From: RYN-230 sp036497945
GTDB lineage: Bacteria; Actinomycetota; Actinomycetes; Streptosporangiales; Streptosporangiaceae
DNA: 64,000 bases
Direction: 5' to 3'
Assembly: GCA_036497945.1 (NCBI GenBank)
Contig: DASXIN010000152.1
Location: forward strand, 1 to 64,000
Shown here: positions 18,674-26,709 of the stretch, piece by piece
Layout: each line of letters opens with the position of its first letter
Position numbering within the stretch: the stretch's first letter is position 1
The notes under the pieces: generated by a model
Databases searched by the model: none
Seen by the model: only the letters and a program-made list of their open reading frames with translations
Told to the model about the DNA's origin: nothing
Program-made: the position numbers and the translations under genes

Positions 18674-18755
18674 GCGCCGTCCGGTACCGGCTAGTGAGCA
18701 CGGGCCCGCAGGGCCCCGTGCGAGCGGCCGGTGTGCGGGCCATCCCGGACGGCGC
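18674..18755 (+). other. Nested inverted repeats between zwf and opcA (possible RNA structure)
   Basis: GCGCCGTCCGG (18674-18684) is perfectly complementary to CCGGACGGCGC (18745-18755). Inside lies a second hairpin, GCACGGGCCC/GGGCCCCGTGC with one bulged base (18698-18721). There is no T-run, so it does not look like a standard terminator; it may stabilise or process the operon mRNA and set the zwf:opcA ratio. Confidence 0.55.
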
Positions 18756-18824
18756 GAACGTCCAGGGAAGCGCTGTAGCGCACGGGGTGGTTTGGCACGG
18801 CGCAGCGGGAAAGGACAGCTCCGC

Positions 18825-19775
18825 ATGATGATCGACTTGGCCGAGACGACCACTGGCCGGATCCACGAGGCCATCCGGCAGGCCCGGCAGCGGCTCGGCG
18901 GCCCGGCCAGCGGCATGGTGCTGACCCTGGTCATCGTGACCGACGAGGCCGCTCAGTACGACGCGGTCCGGGCGGCCAGTGAGGCGGCCCGGGAGCACCC
19001 GATGCGGGTGCTCGCGGTGATCACCCGGCGGCCGCAGGCCGGCTCCCGGCTGGACGCCGAGATCCGGGTGGGTGAGACCGGCCCGGGCGAGGTGGTGCTG
19101 CTGCGCATGTACGGGCCGCTCGGCGAGCACGCCGACTCGGTGGTCACCCCGCTGCTGATGCCGGACACGCCGGTGGTGACGTGGTGGCCGGGCATCCCGC
19201 CGGAGGTCCCGTCGGCCAGCCCGCTCGGCGCGCTGGCCCAGCGCCGGATCACCGACGCGGCCGCGGCCAGCGAGCCACACGACTGCCTGACCAGCCTGGC
19301 CGCGCACTACCGGCCCGGGGACACCGACCTGAGCTGGACCCGGGCCACCCCGTGGCGGACCCTGCTGGCCGCCACCCTGGACCAGCCGCACGGCACGATC
19401 AGCGGCGGCCAGGTGGAAGCCGAAGCGGGCAACCCGAGCGCCGACCTGATCGCGTCCTGGCTGTCCGTCCGGCTCGGCCTCCCGTTCACGACCACGGTGT
19501 CCGGCGGCCCCGGGATCACCGCGGTGACGTTCGACACCAGCGAGGGCGAGGTGTCGGTGACCCGCCCGGACGGCCGGGTGGCCATGCTGCGGCGGCCCGG
19601 GCAGCCGGAGCGCAAGGTGGCCCTGCACCGCCGGGACACCTCCGAGCTGCTGGCCGAGGAGCTGCGCCGGCTGGACCCGGACGAGGTCTACGGCGAGACC
19701 ATCGCGCCGTTCCTGAGCATGGCGCCCGCCGCGGCCGCCCGGACCAGCCTGGATGGCAGCGGCAGCACGCCGTGA
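18825..19775 (+). CDS. opcA: Glucose-6-phosphate dehydrogenase assembly protein OpcA
   Basis: A 316-aa OpcA-family protein, required for full activity of G6PDH in cyanobacteria and actinobacteria. ATG 18825 (MMIDLAETTTGRIHEAIRQ) matches the usual family N-terminus and has AAAGGA upstream; a TTG at 18792 would add eleven unlikely residues. The family segments MVLTLVIVTDEAAQYD, TPVVTWWPGIPP and DLSWTRATPWRTLLAATLD are visible. The start of pgl overlaps its stop by 4 nt. Downstream position after zwf is the conserved arrangement. Confidence 0.95.
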   Translation: MMIDLAETTTGRIHEAIRQARQRLGGPASGMVLTLVIVTDEAAQYDAVRAASEAAREHPMRVLAVITRRPQAGSRLDAEIRVGETGPGEVVLLRMYGPLGEHADSVVTPLLMPDTPVVTWWPGIPPEVPSASPLGALAQRRITDAAAASEPHDCLTSLAAHYRPGDTDLSWTRATPWRTLLAATLDQPHGTISGGQVEAEAGNPSADLIASWLSVRLGLPFTTTVSGGPGITAVTFDTSEGEVSVTRPDGRVAMLRRPGQPERKVALHRRDTSELLAEELRRLDPDEVYGETIAPFLSMAPAAAARTSLDGSGSTP

Positions 19776-20551
19776 GCACGCCTGAGGTGCTGGTGCACCA
19801 GGACGCGGACCAGCTGGCCAAGGCGGCGGCCGGCCGGCTGGCCACCAAGCTGGCCGATGCCCAGGCCAGCGGCGGGACCGCGGATCTGGTGCTGACCGGC
19901 GGCGGCGTCGGCACCGCGGTGCTGGCCGGGCTGGCCGCGGCGTCGGCCCTCGGCGCGGTGGACTGGCAGCGGCTGGACATCTGGTGGGGTGACGAGCGCT
20001 TCCTGCCCGCCGGCGACCCGGAGCGCAACGAGGTCCAGGCCGAGCAGGCGCTGCTCCGGCACGTGGACACTGACCCGGCCCGGGTGCACCGGATGCCCGC
20101 GAGCGACGGGCCGGACGGGCCCAACCCGGAGGCGGCCGCCGAGCGGTACGCGGCGGAGCTGCGCAAGGCGGCCCGGCCCGAGGACCATGGCCCGGTGCCC
20201 GCGTTCGACGTCCTGCTGCTCGGCATCGGGCCGGAGGGGCACGTCGCGTCGCTGTTCCCGGGCATGCCCGCGCTCTATGACGAGCGGCCGGTGGTCGCGG
20301 TGCGCGGCGCGCCGAAGCCGCCGCCGACCCGGCTGTCGCTGACCCTGCCGTCCATCCGGCAGGCCCGCGAGGTGTGGATCCTGGCCGCCGGGCCGGAGAA
20401 GGCCGGCGCGGTCCAGCTCGCGCTGTCCGGCGCCGGGCCGGTCCAGGTGCCCGCCGCCGGGGCCTGCGGCCAGCAGCGCACGCTGTACCTGCTGGACAAG
20501 GCGGCCGCCAGTCACCTGCCGCCAGGGCTCAGCCGGCTCGCGTCGCCCTGA
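19772..20551 (+). CDS. pgl: 6-phosphogluconolactonase
   Basis: A 259-aa enzyme hydrolysing 6-phosphogluconolactone to 6-phosphogluconate. The family marks LVLTGGGVGTAVLAGL, WWGDERFLPAGDPERN and LLLGIGPEGHVASLFPG are present. GTG 19772 overlaps the opcA stop (GTGA). It is the last gene of the pentose-phosphate operon and ends 13 nt from the convergent DUF1707 gene. 6-phosphogluconate dehydrogenase is not encoded in this window. Confidence 0.95.
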   Translation: MSTPEVLVHQDADQLAKAAAGRLATKLADAQASGGTADLVLTGGGVGTAVLAGLAAASALGAVDWQRLDIWWGDERFLPAGDPERNEVQAEQALLRHVDTDPARVHRMPASDGPDGPNPEAAAERYAAELRKAARPEDHGPVPAFDVLLLGIGPEGHVASLFPGMPALYDERPVVAVRGAPKPPPTRLSLTLPSIRQAREVWILAAGPEKAGAVQLALSGAGPVQVPAAGACGQQRTLYLLDKAAASHLPPGLSRLASP

Positions 20552-20564
20552 ACCCGGCTAACGC

Positions 20565-20975
20565 CTAACGCCGCCGGTTGCCGCCGCTGGTCAGCCGGAC
20601 CAGGACCAGCAGCACGATGAGCACCGGGACGAACGCGGACGGGTCCCGGGTGGTCAGCGCGACGGTGAGCCAGATCATCAGGATCGGCAGCATCGGGCTG
20701 AGCCGGCGCCGCTGCCGGCCGGCCGGCAGCGGGCGCGGCTTGGTGGCCGCCGCGCTGCGGTCCGGCTCGGGCTGGCTCAGCTCGAGCTTGGCCTGCTGCG
20801 GCAGGTCGGCGGTCAGCAGGCGCAGTTCGCCCCAGGTCTTGGCGGCAAACGCCGAGGTGGTCCGCTCGTCGAACTCGGCCATGGTCAGCCGGCCGGTGCT
20901 GTAGCCGTCCCGCAGGATCTCGACGACGTTTTCGCGATCGGAGTCCGACGCGCGGATACCGCCGTCGTTGGTCAT
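20565..20975 (-). CDS. DUF1707 (SHOCT-like) membrane protein
   Basis: A 136-aa protein. Residues about 5-60 are the DUF1707 domain (IRASDSDRENVVEILRDGYS, GRLTMAEFDERTTSAFAAKT, GELRLLTADLP), common in actinobacteria and usually joined to membrane or sensor modules. The C-terminal part has two short hydrophobic stretches (LPILMIWLTVALTT; VPVLIVLLVLVRL). AGGAGG 7 nt upstream fixes ATG 20975. Function is unknown; the domain is thought to mediate protein-protein contact. It faces pgl tail to tail. Confidence 0.87.
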   Translation of the reverse strand: MTNDGGIRASDSDRENVVEILRDGYSTGRLTMAEFDERTTSAFAAKTWGELRLLTADLPQQAKLELSQPEPDRSAAATKPRPLPAGRQRRRLSPMLPILMIWLTVALTTRDPSAFVPVLIVLLVLVRLTSGGNRRR

Positions 20976-21102
20976 GGCCGGACCTCCTGGACTTATTAGC
21001 CCCTTTCATCCGGAGAATACCCCGGTCGGCCGGCTAGGTCGCCGGCCTGGTCACCCGCAACCCACGTTGGCCGGACTTACCCGGCTATGGTTAGATCTCG
21101 CC

Positions 21103-22764
21103 GTGCCCCCCGTACCCCGCCCGGTCATCGAGGATACGGATCACCTGATCGTGTGTGGGGACGACGCGCTGGCCTACCGGGTGGTCGAGGAACTGGCCAC
21201 CAATTACCGCGAGCGGGTCACCGTGCTGCTCGGTTCGGTCAGCCGCGGCCACGGCCCGCGCATCGCGCAACTGCCCGGCGTCCGGGTCATCGAGCGGCTG
21301 GACCTGGACAGCGCCGCCTTCACCGCGGCCCAGGTGCACTCGGCCCGGGCGATGGCCCTGATGGGCCGGGACGACCTGGCCAACTTCCACGCCGGGCTGC
21401 GGGCCCAGGACCTCAACCCGGACCTGCGCATGGTGATGCGCATCTTCAACACCGGGCTGGGCGAGCGGATGCGCGCGTTCTTTCCCGACTGCGCGGTGCT
21501 GTCCAGCTCGGCGATGGCCGCTCCGTCGTTCGTGGCCGCCGCATTAGGCGAGCCCACGCCCAGCCATGTCCGGCTGGCCGGCCGCACCTTGTACGTGGCC
21601 CGCGCCGGGCAGGCCGATGCCACCCAGGTGCTCTGCGGGCTGGCCAGCCCCGGCGACCGCACGGCCGCGGGGCTGCTGCCGCCCGCCCCGGCCGCGGCCG
21701 ACCTGGTCCTCGCGGTGGCCGACGGCACCCCGCGCAACCCGCTGACCCGGCAGCGCCGGCGACCGCTCCGGTTTCTCGCCGACATGACCCACCTGCTGCT
21801 GCGCAGCAAGCTCGGCCTGGTCTTCGTCGGCCTGTTCACGCTGCTGCTGTGCGGTTTCGTGCTGCTGGCCTCGGTGGGCGGGTACTCGCTGCCGAATGCC
21901 CTGTACCTGACCGCCCTGGACGCCGCGGGGGCCGCGGTGGCCAACGCACGGCTGGGCGGCGCGGAGAAGGTCGCCCAGTTCCTGCTCACGTTCACCGGGA
22001 TGGCCTTCCTGCCGGTGGTGACCGCGGCCGTGGTCGGCGCCCGGCTCACCGGCTCACTGCGCGGCCGCGAGCGCCCGCTCAGCGGCCATGTGATCGTGGC
22101 TGGCCTGGGCAACATGGGCACCAGGATCTTCGGCCAGCTGCACGACCTGGGCGTCGACGTGGTCTGCGTGGACAAGAACGAGCACGCGGCGGGCGTCCGG
22201 CTGGCCCGGCGGCTGGGGCTGCGCGTGGTGATCGGCGAGACGCACCGGGAGGAAACGCTCCGCGCGGCCGGCATCAGCACCAGCCAGGCCCTGGTCTCGG
22301 TGACCGACAGCGACATCGTGAACCTGGAAACCGCGCTGCATGCCCGGGCGCTCGCCCCGGACCTGCGCCTGGTGCTCCGGCTGTCCGACGATGATCTGGC
22401 CGAGCGGGTGCAGAAGACGGTGGGCAACACGATCTCCCGTAGCGTGCCCTCTCTGGCCGCGCCCGCGTTCGCCGCGGCCATGCTGGAACAGCACGTGCTG
22501 CGCACCATCCCGGTCGGCCGGCACGTGCTGCTGATCGCCGATGTGGAGGTGAGCGCCGGGTCGGAGCTGGCCGGGCAGCCGGTGCAGAGCGTGCACCGGC
22601 CCGGGGCGGTCCGGGTGATCGCGGTGCGCCGGGCGGCCGCCAACCAGGTGGACTGGTCGCCCGGGCCGGGCTACCAGATCAGCCCGCTGGACCGGATCTA
22701 CGTGCTGGCCACCCGCACCGGGCTGAGCGAGGTGCTGGCACGCAGCCAGGCCAGCGGCAGCTGA
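21103..22764 (+). CDS. Two-RCK (TrkA-N) membrane protein, potassium-channel-like with altered pore
   Basis: A 553-aa protein from GTG 21103. Residues about 8-150 form one NAD-binding RCK/TrkA-N domain (DHLIVCGDDALAYRVVEEL), a membrane part of about two helices follows (LGLVFVGLFTLLLCGFVLL; FLLTFTGMAFLPVVTAAVVG), then a second RCK domain (HVIVAGLGNMGTRIFGQLHD) and a TrkA-C-like tail. This resembles actinobacterial ligand-gated K+ channels. The loop between the two helices (YLTALDAAGAAVANARLGG) contains no TVGYGD-like selectivity filter, so conduction of K+ is doubtful. No clear Shine-Dalgarno precedes the GTG; TATGGT at 21086 may be a -10 box giving a very short leader. Confidence 0.8.
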   Translation: MPPVPRPVIEDTDHLIVCGDDALAYRVVEELATNYRERVTVLLGSVSRGHGPRIAQLPGVRVIERLDLDSAAFTAAQVHSARAMALMGRDDLANFHAGLRAQDLNPDLRMVMRIFNTGLGERMRAFFPDCAVLSSSAMAAPSFVAAALGEPTPSHVRLAGRTLYVARAGQADATQVLCGLASPGDRTAAGLLPPAPAAADLVLAVADGTPRNPLTRQRRRPLRFLADMTHLLLRSKLGLVFVGLFTLLLCGFVLLASVGGYSLPNALYLTALDAAGAAVANARLGGAEKVAQFLLTFTGMAFLPVVTAAVVGARLTGSLRGRERPLSGHVIVAGLGNMGTRIFGQLHDLGVDVVCVDKNEHAAGVRLARRLGLRVVIGETHREETLRAAGISTSQALVSVTDSDIVNLETALHARALAPDLRLVLRLSDDDLAERVQKTVGNTISRSVPSLAAPAFAAAMLEQHVLRTIPVGRHVLLIADVEVSAGSELAGQPVQSVHRPGAVRVIAVRRAAANQVDWSPGPGYQISPLDRIYVLATRTGLSEVLARSQASGS

Positions 22765-22950
22765 TGACAGCGTCAGCATAAGGAAAACCTGGGTCTCCCC
22801 CAAGCGGGCCTCCAGCGTTACGCTCAGGGCAGATCTTCCATGTGGTTCTGCTGAGCCACCGTGAAGAGGGCCTTCAATCAGCCTGCACGTCGACCCGGCC
22901 CAGGGGGATCCCACGCCCGGGCAGCGCACTGCCTCATCAGGAGGAATCAC

Positions 22951-23601
22951 TTGAGCGTCAACGAGGACCGAATCACAGCGCCCACGTCAGTGGCCGTTAC
23001 CGAAGTGCCCGGTATAGCCGATCCAGCGCCACTCGGGCTGGCCGCGTTCGCGCTGACCACATTCCTGCTTTCGGCGTTCAACGCCGGCTGGATGACTCAC
23101 TCCAGCGGCCTGGCCTGGGTCAGCTACGCGCTCGCCTATGGCGGCCTGGTCCAGCTGCTGGCCGGCATGTGGGAGTTCCGCAACCGGAACGTGTTCGGCG
23201 CGACCGCGTTCGCCAGCTACGGCGGCTTCTGGATCGGCCTGTTCCTCTACTTCCAGCTCTACGGGGCCAAGCTGGCCACCCACGTGCTCACAGCCGGCCT
23301 GTTCGCCAAGGACGTGGGCTGGATCCTGCTCGCCTTCGCCATCTTCAACACCTACATGCTGCTGTGGAGCACCCAGGTGAACCTGGCCGTGTTCGGGGTC
23401 TTCCTGACCCTGGAGGCCACCGAGATCGTCCTGTTCGCCGGGAACTTCGCAGGCAACGCCAACATCGTGAAGGCCGGCGGTTACGTGGGTGTGCTCACCG
23501 CGCTGGTGGCCTGGTACGCGTCGGCGGCCGGGGTGGCCAACGGAATGGGCGGCCGGCTCAGGGTGCCGGTCGGCAGACCGCTGCTCGCGCCGCGGGCCTG
23601 A
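22951..23601 (+). CDS. Acetate/succinate transporter, GPR1/FUN34/YaaH (SatP) family
   Basis: A 216-aa protein with six membrane helices. The family signature DPAPLGLAAFALTTFLLS and FGATAFASYGGFWIGLF are clear; later helices include LLWSTQVNLAVFGVFLTLEA. It takes up acetate (and related short acids) with protons. The start is TTG 22951: a perfect AGGAGG lies 6 nt upstream and the sequence before it is not family-like. The gene stands alone, 186 nt after the RCK gene, and is followed by a strong intrinsic terminator. A TTG start may lower translation. Confidence 0.92.
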   Translation: MSVNEDRITAPTSVAVTEVPGIADPAPLGLAAFALTTFLLSAFNAGWMTHSSGLAWVSYALAYGGLVQLLAGMWEFRNRNVFGATAFASYGGFWIGLFLYFQLYGAKLATHVLTAGLFAKDVGWILLAFAIFNTYMLLWSTQVNLAVFGVFLTLEATEIVLFAGNFAGNANIVKAGGYVGVLTALVAWYASAAGVANGMGGRLRVPVGRPLLAPRA

Positions 23602-23613
23602 GCTGACCATTCT

Positions 23614-23647
23614 GATCCCGGGGGGCCGTTCCTGGCCCCCCGGGATC
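23614..23647 (+). terminator. Strong intrinsic terminator after the acetate transporter gene
   Basis: A perfect 14-bp stem, GATCCCGGGGGGCC / GGCCCCCCGGGATC, closes a 6-nt loop (GTTCCT), and a short TTTT follows at 23653. It begins 13 nt after the transporter stop and insulates the MscS gene downstream. Confidence 0.9.
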
Positions 23648-23678
23648 ACGCGTTTTAGCTGCCGGGCAGGATTGAGCG

Positions 23679-24530
23679 GTGGACCTACACGAGAAGCGCC
23701 AGCTCGACCTGGCCGAGCACATGGCGCGGGTGAACCAGCACGTGACCAAGGCCCGGACGCGGGCCCGGCCGTGGCGGTTCATCATCTCGCTGGTGCTGGC
23801 CGTCGCGGCCGGCTCGGTGGGCGCGCTCGCGGGCACGCAGTTCAAGTACTGGACCGGGCCAGCCAACTACACCCCCAAGATCATTGCTGCCGTGTCCATC
23901 GCCGCGTTCTGCGTGTTCGGCGCGAGCGCCGTGCTCGGGCTGGCGGGCAAGTCCCGGGAGATGCTCACCCCCGCGGTCGGCTCGTCGCACGCCGCCGTGG
24001 TCCGCTACGCCATCCTGCTGGTCGGCGGCGTGACCCTGCTGGTGTTTACGGTCAGCCTGTGCAAGGTGCCGATCGGGCAGTTGCTGGTCGGCGGCGCGGT
24101 CACCACGATCCTGCTCGGCATCGCCGGGCAGCAGGCGCTGGCCAACACCTTCGCGGGCCTGGTGCTGCTGCTGTCCCGGCCGTTCGTGGTGGGGGACTAC
24201 GTCCGGGTCAAATCCGGTGCGCTAGGCGGGGTGACCGATGGCCTGGTCACCGAGATCGGTATCACCTACCTGCGGCTGGAAACCGAAGACGGCCCGCTGA
24301 ACCTGCCCAATTCCCAGGTGCTGGCCGCTGCGACCGGGCCCATTCCCCGGCCGGAGGGTGCGCCGTCCCCGGCCGTGGTCGGCCAGGGCGCCCCGGCCCA
24401 GGCGCTGCCCGCTCAGCCGCCGCCGGACCAGCCGCCACCGGATCAGGTCGCGGCCGCCGCCGAGCCGGAGCCGGGTCATGACGACCGGCCGCGTGGCGAA
24501 CCGCCGTCCGCGCCGTCCGCGCCGTCGTGA
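23679..24530 (+). CDS. MscS-family mechanosensitive channel, C-terminally shortened with Pro-rich tail
   Basis: A 283-aa protein from GTG 23679. Three or four membrane segments (WRFIISLVLAVAAGSVGALA; AVVRYAILLVGGVTLLVFTV) are followed by the MscS pore helix (LLVGGAVTTILLGIAGQQAL, ANTFAGLVLLLSRPFVVGDY) and the beta domain (VTDGLVTEIGITYLRLETED, LNLPNSQVL). After that point the usual alpha/beta cytoplasmic domain is missing; instead a 75-residue Pro/Ala/Gln-rich tail with PPPDQ repeats ends the protein. It should gate ion or osmolyte efflux on hypo-osmotic shock. The 3' end lies 9 nt from the convergent Lsr2-like gene. Confidence 0.87.
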   Translation: MDLHEKRQLDLAEHMARVNQHVTKARTRARPWRFIISLVLAVAAGSVGALAGTQFKYWTGPANYTPKIIAAVSIAAFCVFGASAVLGLAGKSREMLTPAVGSSHAAVVRYAILLVGGVTLLVFTVSLCKVPIGQLLVGGAVTTILLGIAGQQALANTFAGLVLLLSRPFVVGDYVRVKSGALGGVTDGLVTEIGITYLRLETEDGPLNLPNSQVLAAATGPIPRPEGAPSPAVVGQGAPAQALPAQPPPDQPPPDQVAAAAEPEPGHDDRPRGEPPSAPSAPS

Positions 24531-24539
24531 GGCCCGGCC

Positions 24540-24878
24540 TCAGGCGTGCTTCGCCTCGTACCGGGCCACCACGTCGGCCGGAATGCGGCCACGGTCGCTG
24601 ACCGCTATGCCGGTTTCCTTGGCCCAGCTACGGATGGCCGCGCTGTGCTGGCGGTGCGCCGTGGTGCGCCGTTTGGTTCTCCCGGCCCGGGCCGGGGCCC
24701 GCCGGGCGCGGTCGGCGTATTGCCCGAGCACATCGTCAAACTTTTGGCTGTGCTTGGTGCACAGGTCAATCTCATAATCCCGGCCATCCAGGCTGAAGCG
24801 CCGGGTCTCATGCTGGCCCTCAGGAATCGCTCTCTGGTCGTAGTCACAGGCAAAGGTGACGGAAACCTTCTGTGCCAC
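24540..24878 (-). CDS. Lsr2-like nucleoid-associated protein
   Basis: A 112-aa protein from GTG 24878 (VAQKVSVTF), with AGGAAGG upstream. The N-terminal dimerisation module (ETRRFSLDGRDYEIDL) and the C-terminal DNA-binding module (IRSWAKETGIAVSDRGRIPA, DVVARYEA) are those of Lsr2, whose RGR loop enters the minor groove of AT-rich DNA and silences acquired genes. It is unusual in having Cys in FACDYD and DLCTKH, resembling a degenerate zinc site. A basic linker (RRAPARAGRTKRRTTAHRQ) joins the modules. Probably a second, specialised Lsr2 paralogue rather than the main one. Confidence 0.85.
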   Translation of the reverse strand: MAQKVSVTFACDYDQRAIPEGQHETRRFSLDGRDYEIDLCTKHSQKFDDVLGQYADRARRAPARAGRTKRRTTAHRQHSAAIRSWAKETGIAVSDRGRIPADVVARYEAKHA

Positions 24879-24965
24879 TTGAGGCCCCCCTTCCTCTGGA
24901 GGCAAATATATCCTCCCAGGGGCGGCCCAACCATAACGACACCCAAAGACGGGTGACGGCTACCG

Positions 24966-26003
24966 TCAATGACGGCCGGGATAGCGGCCCCGTTCCGGGG
25001 GCTCGCGATTATCGCCGCGGCGGCCATAGCGGAACGATTCCTCTGGTGGCTCGTTGCCGTAGCTGCCTACCGACTGGTCAGCGGTGTCTTCCCCCCAGTC
25101 CGCCCCGTGCTGGCCATAATCAGGGTCGGCTGGATATGCGCCGGATCCGCCGGTGGCCGGCTCGCCAGGATAATCCGCAATGTCCGGCTGGCCGGGATAG
25201 CCGTGGAAGTCCCGGTCCGCCGGGTAAGCCGGATCGGCAGGGTAACCCGGCGTGTCCCGCCGGTGGCTGCCCGACGATCCGCCCCGGTAATCCGCGGGCG
25301 CCGCGGGATACCCCCCAGCATTCCGGGAGGCGTCCCTTCCCGCGTCCCGGTGGTGATTGCCGGACGACCCGCCGCGGTAGTCCTCCGGGTAGTCCGCGCC
25401 CGCCGGGTAGCCGGGCTCAGCCGGGTAGCCGCCGGACCGGCTGGGGCGGTGGTACGACCCGCTGGACGCCTGCTCCGGGTAGCCGGCCGACTCCGGGCTG
25501 GTCCGCCGGTAGTCCCCGGTGCCCGGCACGTCCGGGTAGCCCGCGTCGGCGGCGGCCCGGAACTCGCCGGTGCCCGCGCCGATACGGTAGTCGTCCAGCT
25601 GCTCGGCCGGGTAGTCCGGGCTGAGCGGGTCCGGGTAGCCAGCCGGGTCCCGGCGGTAGCCGCGGGTACTGTCCCGCTCCGGCATCCGCATGGCCGCGGT
25701 CGCCTGGCCCGGTTCCTGGCTGCCGCCACCCGGCGCCGCGTCGCGGGCCGGCGGGGCGTCACGGCTGGCCCGCTGGGCCTTGCCCTGCGGGCCACGGCGC
25801 AGCGCCTCGATCATCCGCTCGAGGTCGTCCATGGGCAGCCGGAAGGTCCCAGTGCAGGTGCCACCCTGCCAGATGCTGAACACCGCTACGCCGGTGTCGG
25901 CGTACCAGCTCAGCCGCATACTTCGGGAGTTGCCCCGTACGTCGAAGAACACCTCACCGAGCCGGGGCAACGGGGCTGCGTCCGACGCTGACATGCTGCC
26001 CAT
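24966..26003 (-). CDS. Conserved actinobacterial N-domain protein with long GYP-rich disordered tail
   Basis: A 345-aa protein from ATG 26003 (ATG 25994 is an alternative). Residues about 10-75 are a compact domain (LPRLGEVFFDVRGNSRSMRL, WYADTGVAVFSIWQGGTCTG, LDDLERMIEAL-like) found widely in actinobacteria without known function. The remaining 270 residues are low complexity: irregular repeats of GYPxxP, DYP and YRGGSSG units with many Arg/Asp/Tyr, predicted disordered. No membrane segment or signal peptide. The composition suggests a scaffold or condensate-forming protein, but this is inference. The gene is 87 nt upstream of the Lsr2-like gene in the same direction. Confidence 0.8.
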   Translation of the reverse strand: MGSMSASDAAPLPRLGEVFFDVRGNSRSMRLSWYADTGVAVFSIWQGGTCTGTFRLPMDDLERMIEALRRGPQGKAQRASRDAPPARDAAPGGGSQEPGQATAAMRMPERDSTRGYRRDPAGYPDPLSPDYPAEQLDDYRIGAGTGEFRAAADAGYPDVPGTGDYRRTSPESAGYPEQASSGSYHRPSRSGGYPAEPGYPAGADYPEDYRGGSSGNHHRDAGRDASRNAGGYPAAPADYRGGSSGSHRRDTPGYPADPAYPADRDFHGYPGQPDIADYPGEPATGGSGAYPADPDYGQHGADWGEDTADQSVGSYGNEPPEESFRYGRRGDNREPPERGRYPGRH

Positions 26004-26268
26004 GGTGGCGCTGAACTAATGGGTTTGTCCAATTAGCGCTGTGACCAGGGCCGGTCCGGGCGGGCAACGGACGCTGAACATCTCTGCCTCGGATTCGCCA
26101 TCCGGCCTGCGGAACCGGCCCGGCTGATGGCATCATTGATCATCGGTCCGCTGGACAGGACTGGTTTCGCCAGGGCGGCTGCCACTCGGCTGGCCACCCA
26201 TCCGGCAGGGTTGCTCCACTCGTGCACCGTCACGGCGGTTACGGGTGCATGCGGCTGCCCATTGCCCC
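26004..26268. other. Intergenic stretch upstream of whiB-like gene, no gene seen
   Basis: About 265 nt between the divergent GYP-rich gene and the whiB-like promoter. Short frames on both strands lack ribosome-binding sites and family resemblance. It should contain the promoter of the minus-strand GYP-rich gene; no clear -10/-35 pair could be chosen. Confidence 0.5.
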
Positions 26269-26295
26269 GGGAACACGCAGGTGCCGCAGTACGTT
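26269..26295 (+). promoter_or_regulatory. Candidate SigR/SigH-type ECF promoter for the whiB-like gene
   Basis: GGGAAC (26269-26274), an 18-nt spacer and GTT (26293-26295) match the SigR-type consensus GGGAAT-N18-GTT except for one base. Transcription from it would give a 5' UTR of roughly 105 nt before ATG 26410. SigR responds to thiol-oxidative stress, and WhiB proteins bind Fe-S clusters, so the pairing makes biological sense. Confidence 0.5.
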
Positions 26296-26409
26296 CAATA
26301 CCTACGACGGGGCATACGCCGCATCGCGCGGAACCATGAAGTCCGACACAACCAGAGGGTCGGCTAGATGGAAACGTATCACCACTGAGCCTGTTGAGGA
26401 GATCTAGTC

Positions 26410-26709
26410 ATGTCTGAGGTACGGCGGCAGGTTACCCTGCCTCCCCGGCCGAACTGGGGCTGGCAAGATGCCGCCGCGTGCCGCGGCACGGATGTCGTGC
26501 TCTTTTTCGGCCCGGACGGGGAACGGCAGCCGGAGCGGGACATCCGCGAGCGGAAGGCCAAGGCGCTGTGCGCGTCTTGCCCGGTGCGCACGGAGTGCCT
26601 GGACTACGCCATTTCCCGGCCGGAGAAGTACGGCACCTGGGGCGGCCTGAACGAGGACGAGCGCGCCTCTGAGCGCCGCCGCCGGATGCGCCGCGCCAAC
26701 GCCGCCTGA
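26410..26709 (+). CDS. WhiB-family iron-sulfur transcriptional regulator
   Basis: A 99-aa WhiB-like protein. The four cluster-binding cysteines are in AAACRG, then ALCASCPVRTEC (CxxCxxxxxC), followed by the turn GTWGGLNEDERASERRRR, which contacts the sigma factor. GAGGAG 7 nt upstream supports ATG 26410. WhiB proteins bind a [4Fe-4S] cluster sensitive to NO/O2 and act with region 4 of the principal sigma factor. The subtype cannot be fixed; there is no AT-hook (so not WhiB7) and the basic C-terminus is short. A SigR-like promoter lies about 115 nt upstream. Confidence 0.93.
   Translation: MSEVRRQVTLPPRPNWGWQDAAACRGTDVVLFFGPDGERQPERDIRERKAKALCASCPVRTECLDYAISRPEKYGTWGGLNEDERASERRRRMRRANAA

Noticed and set aside
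26127..26339. 70-codon plus-strand frame upstream of the whiB-like gene
   Set aside because: No ribosome-binding site, no family resemblance, and it overlaps the SigR-like promoter candidate.
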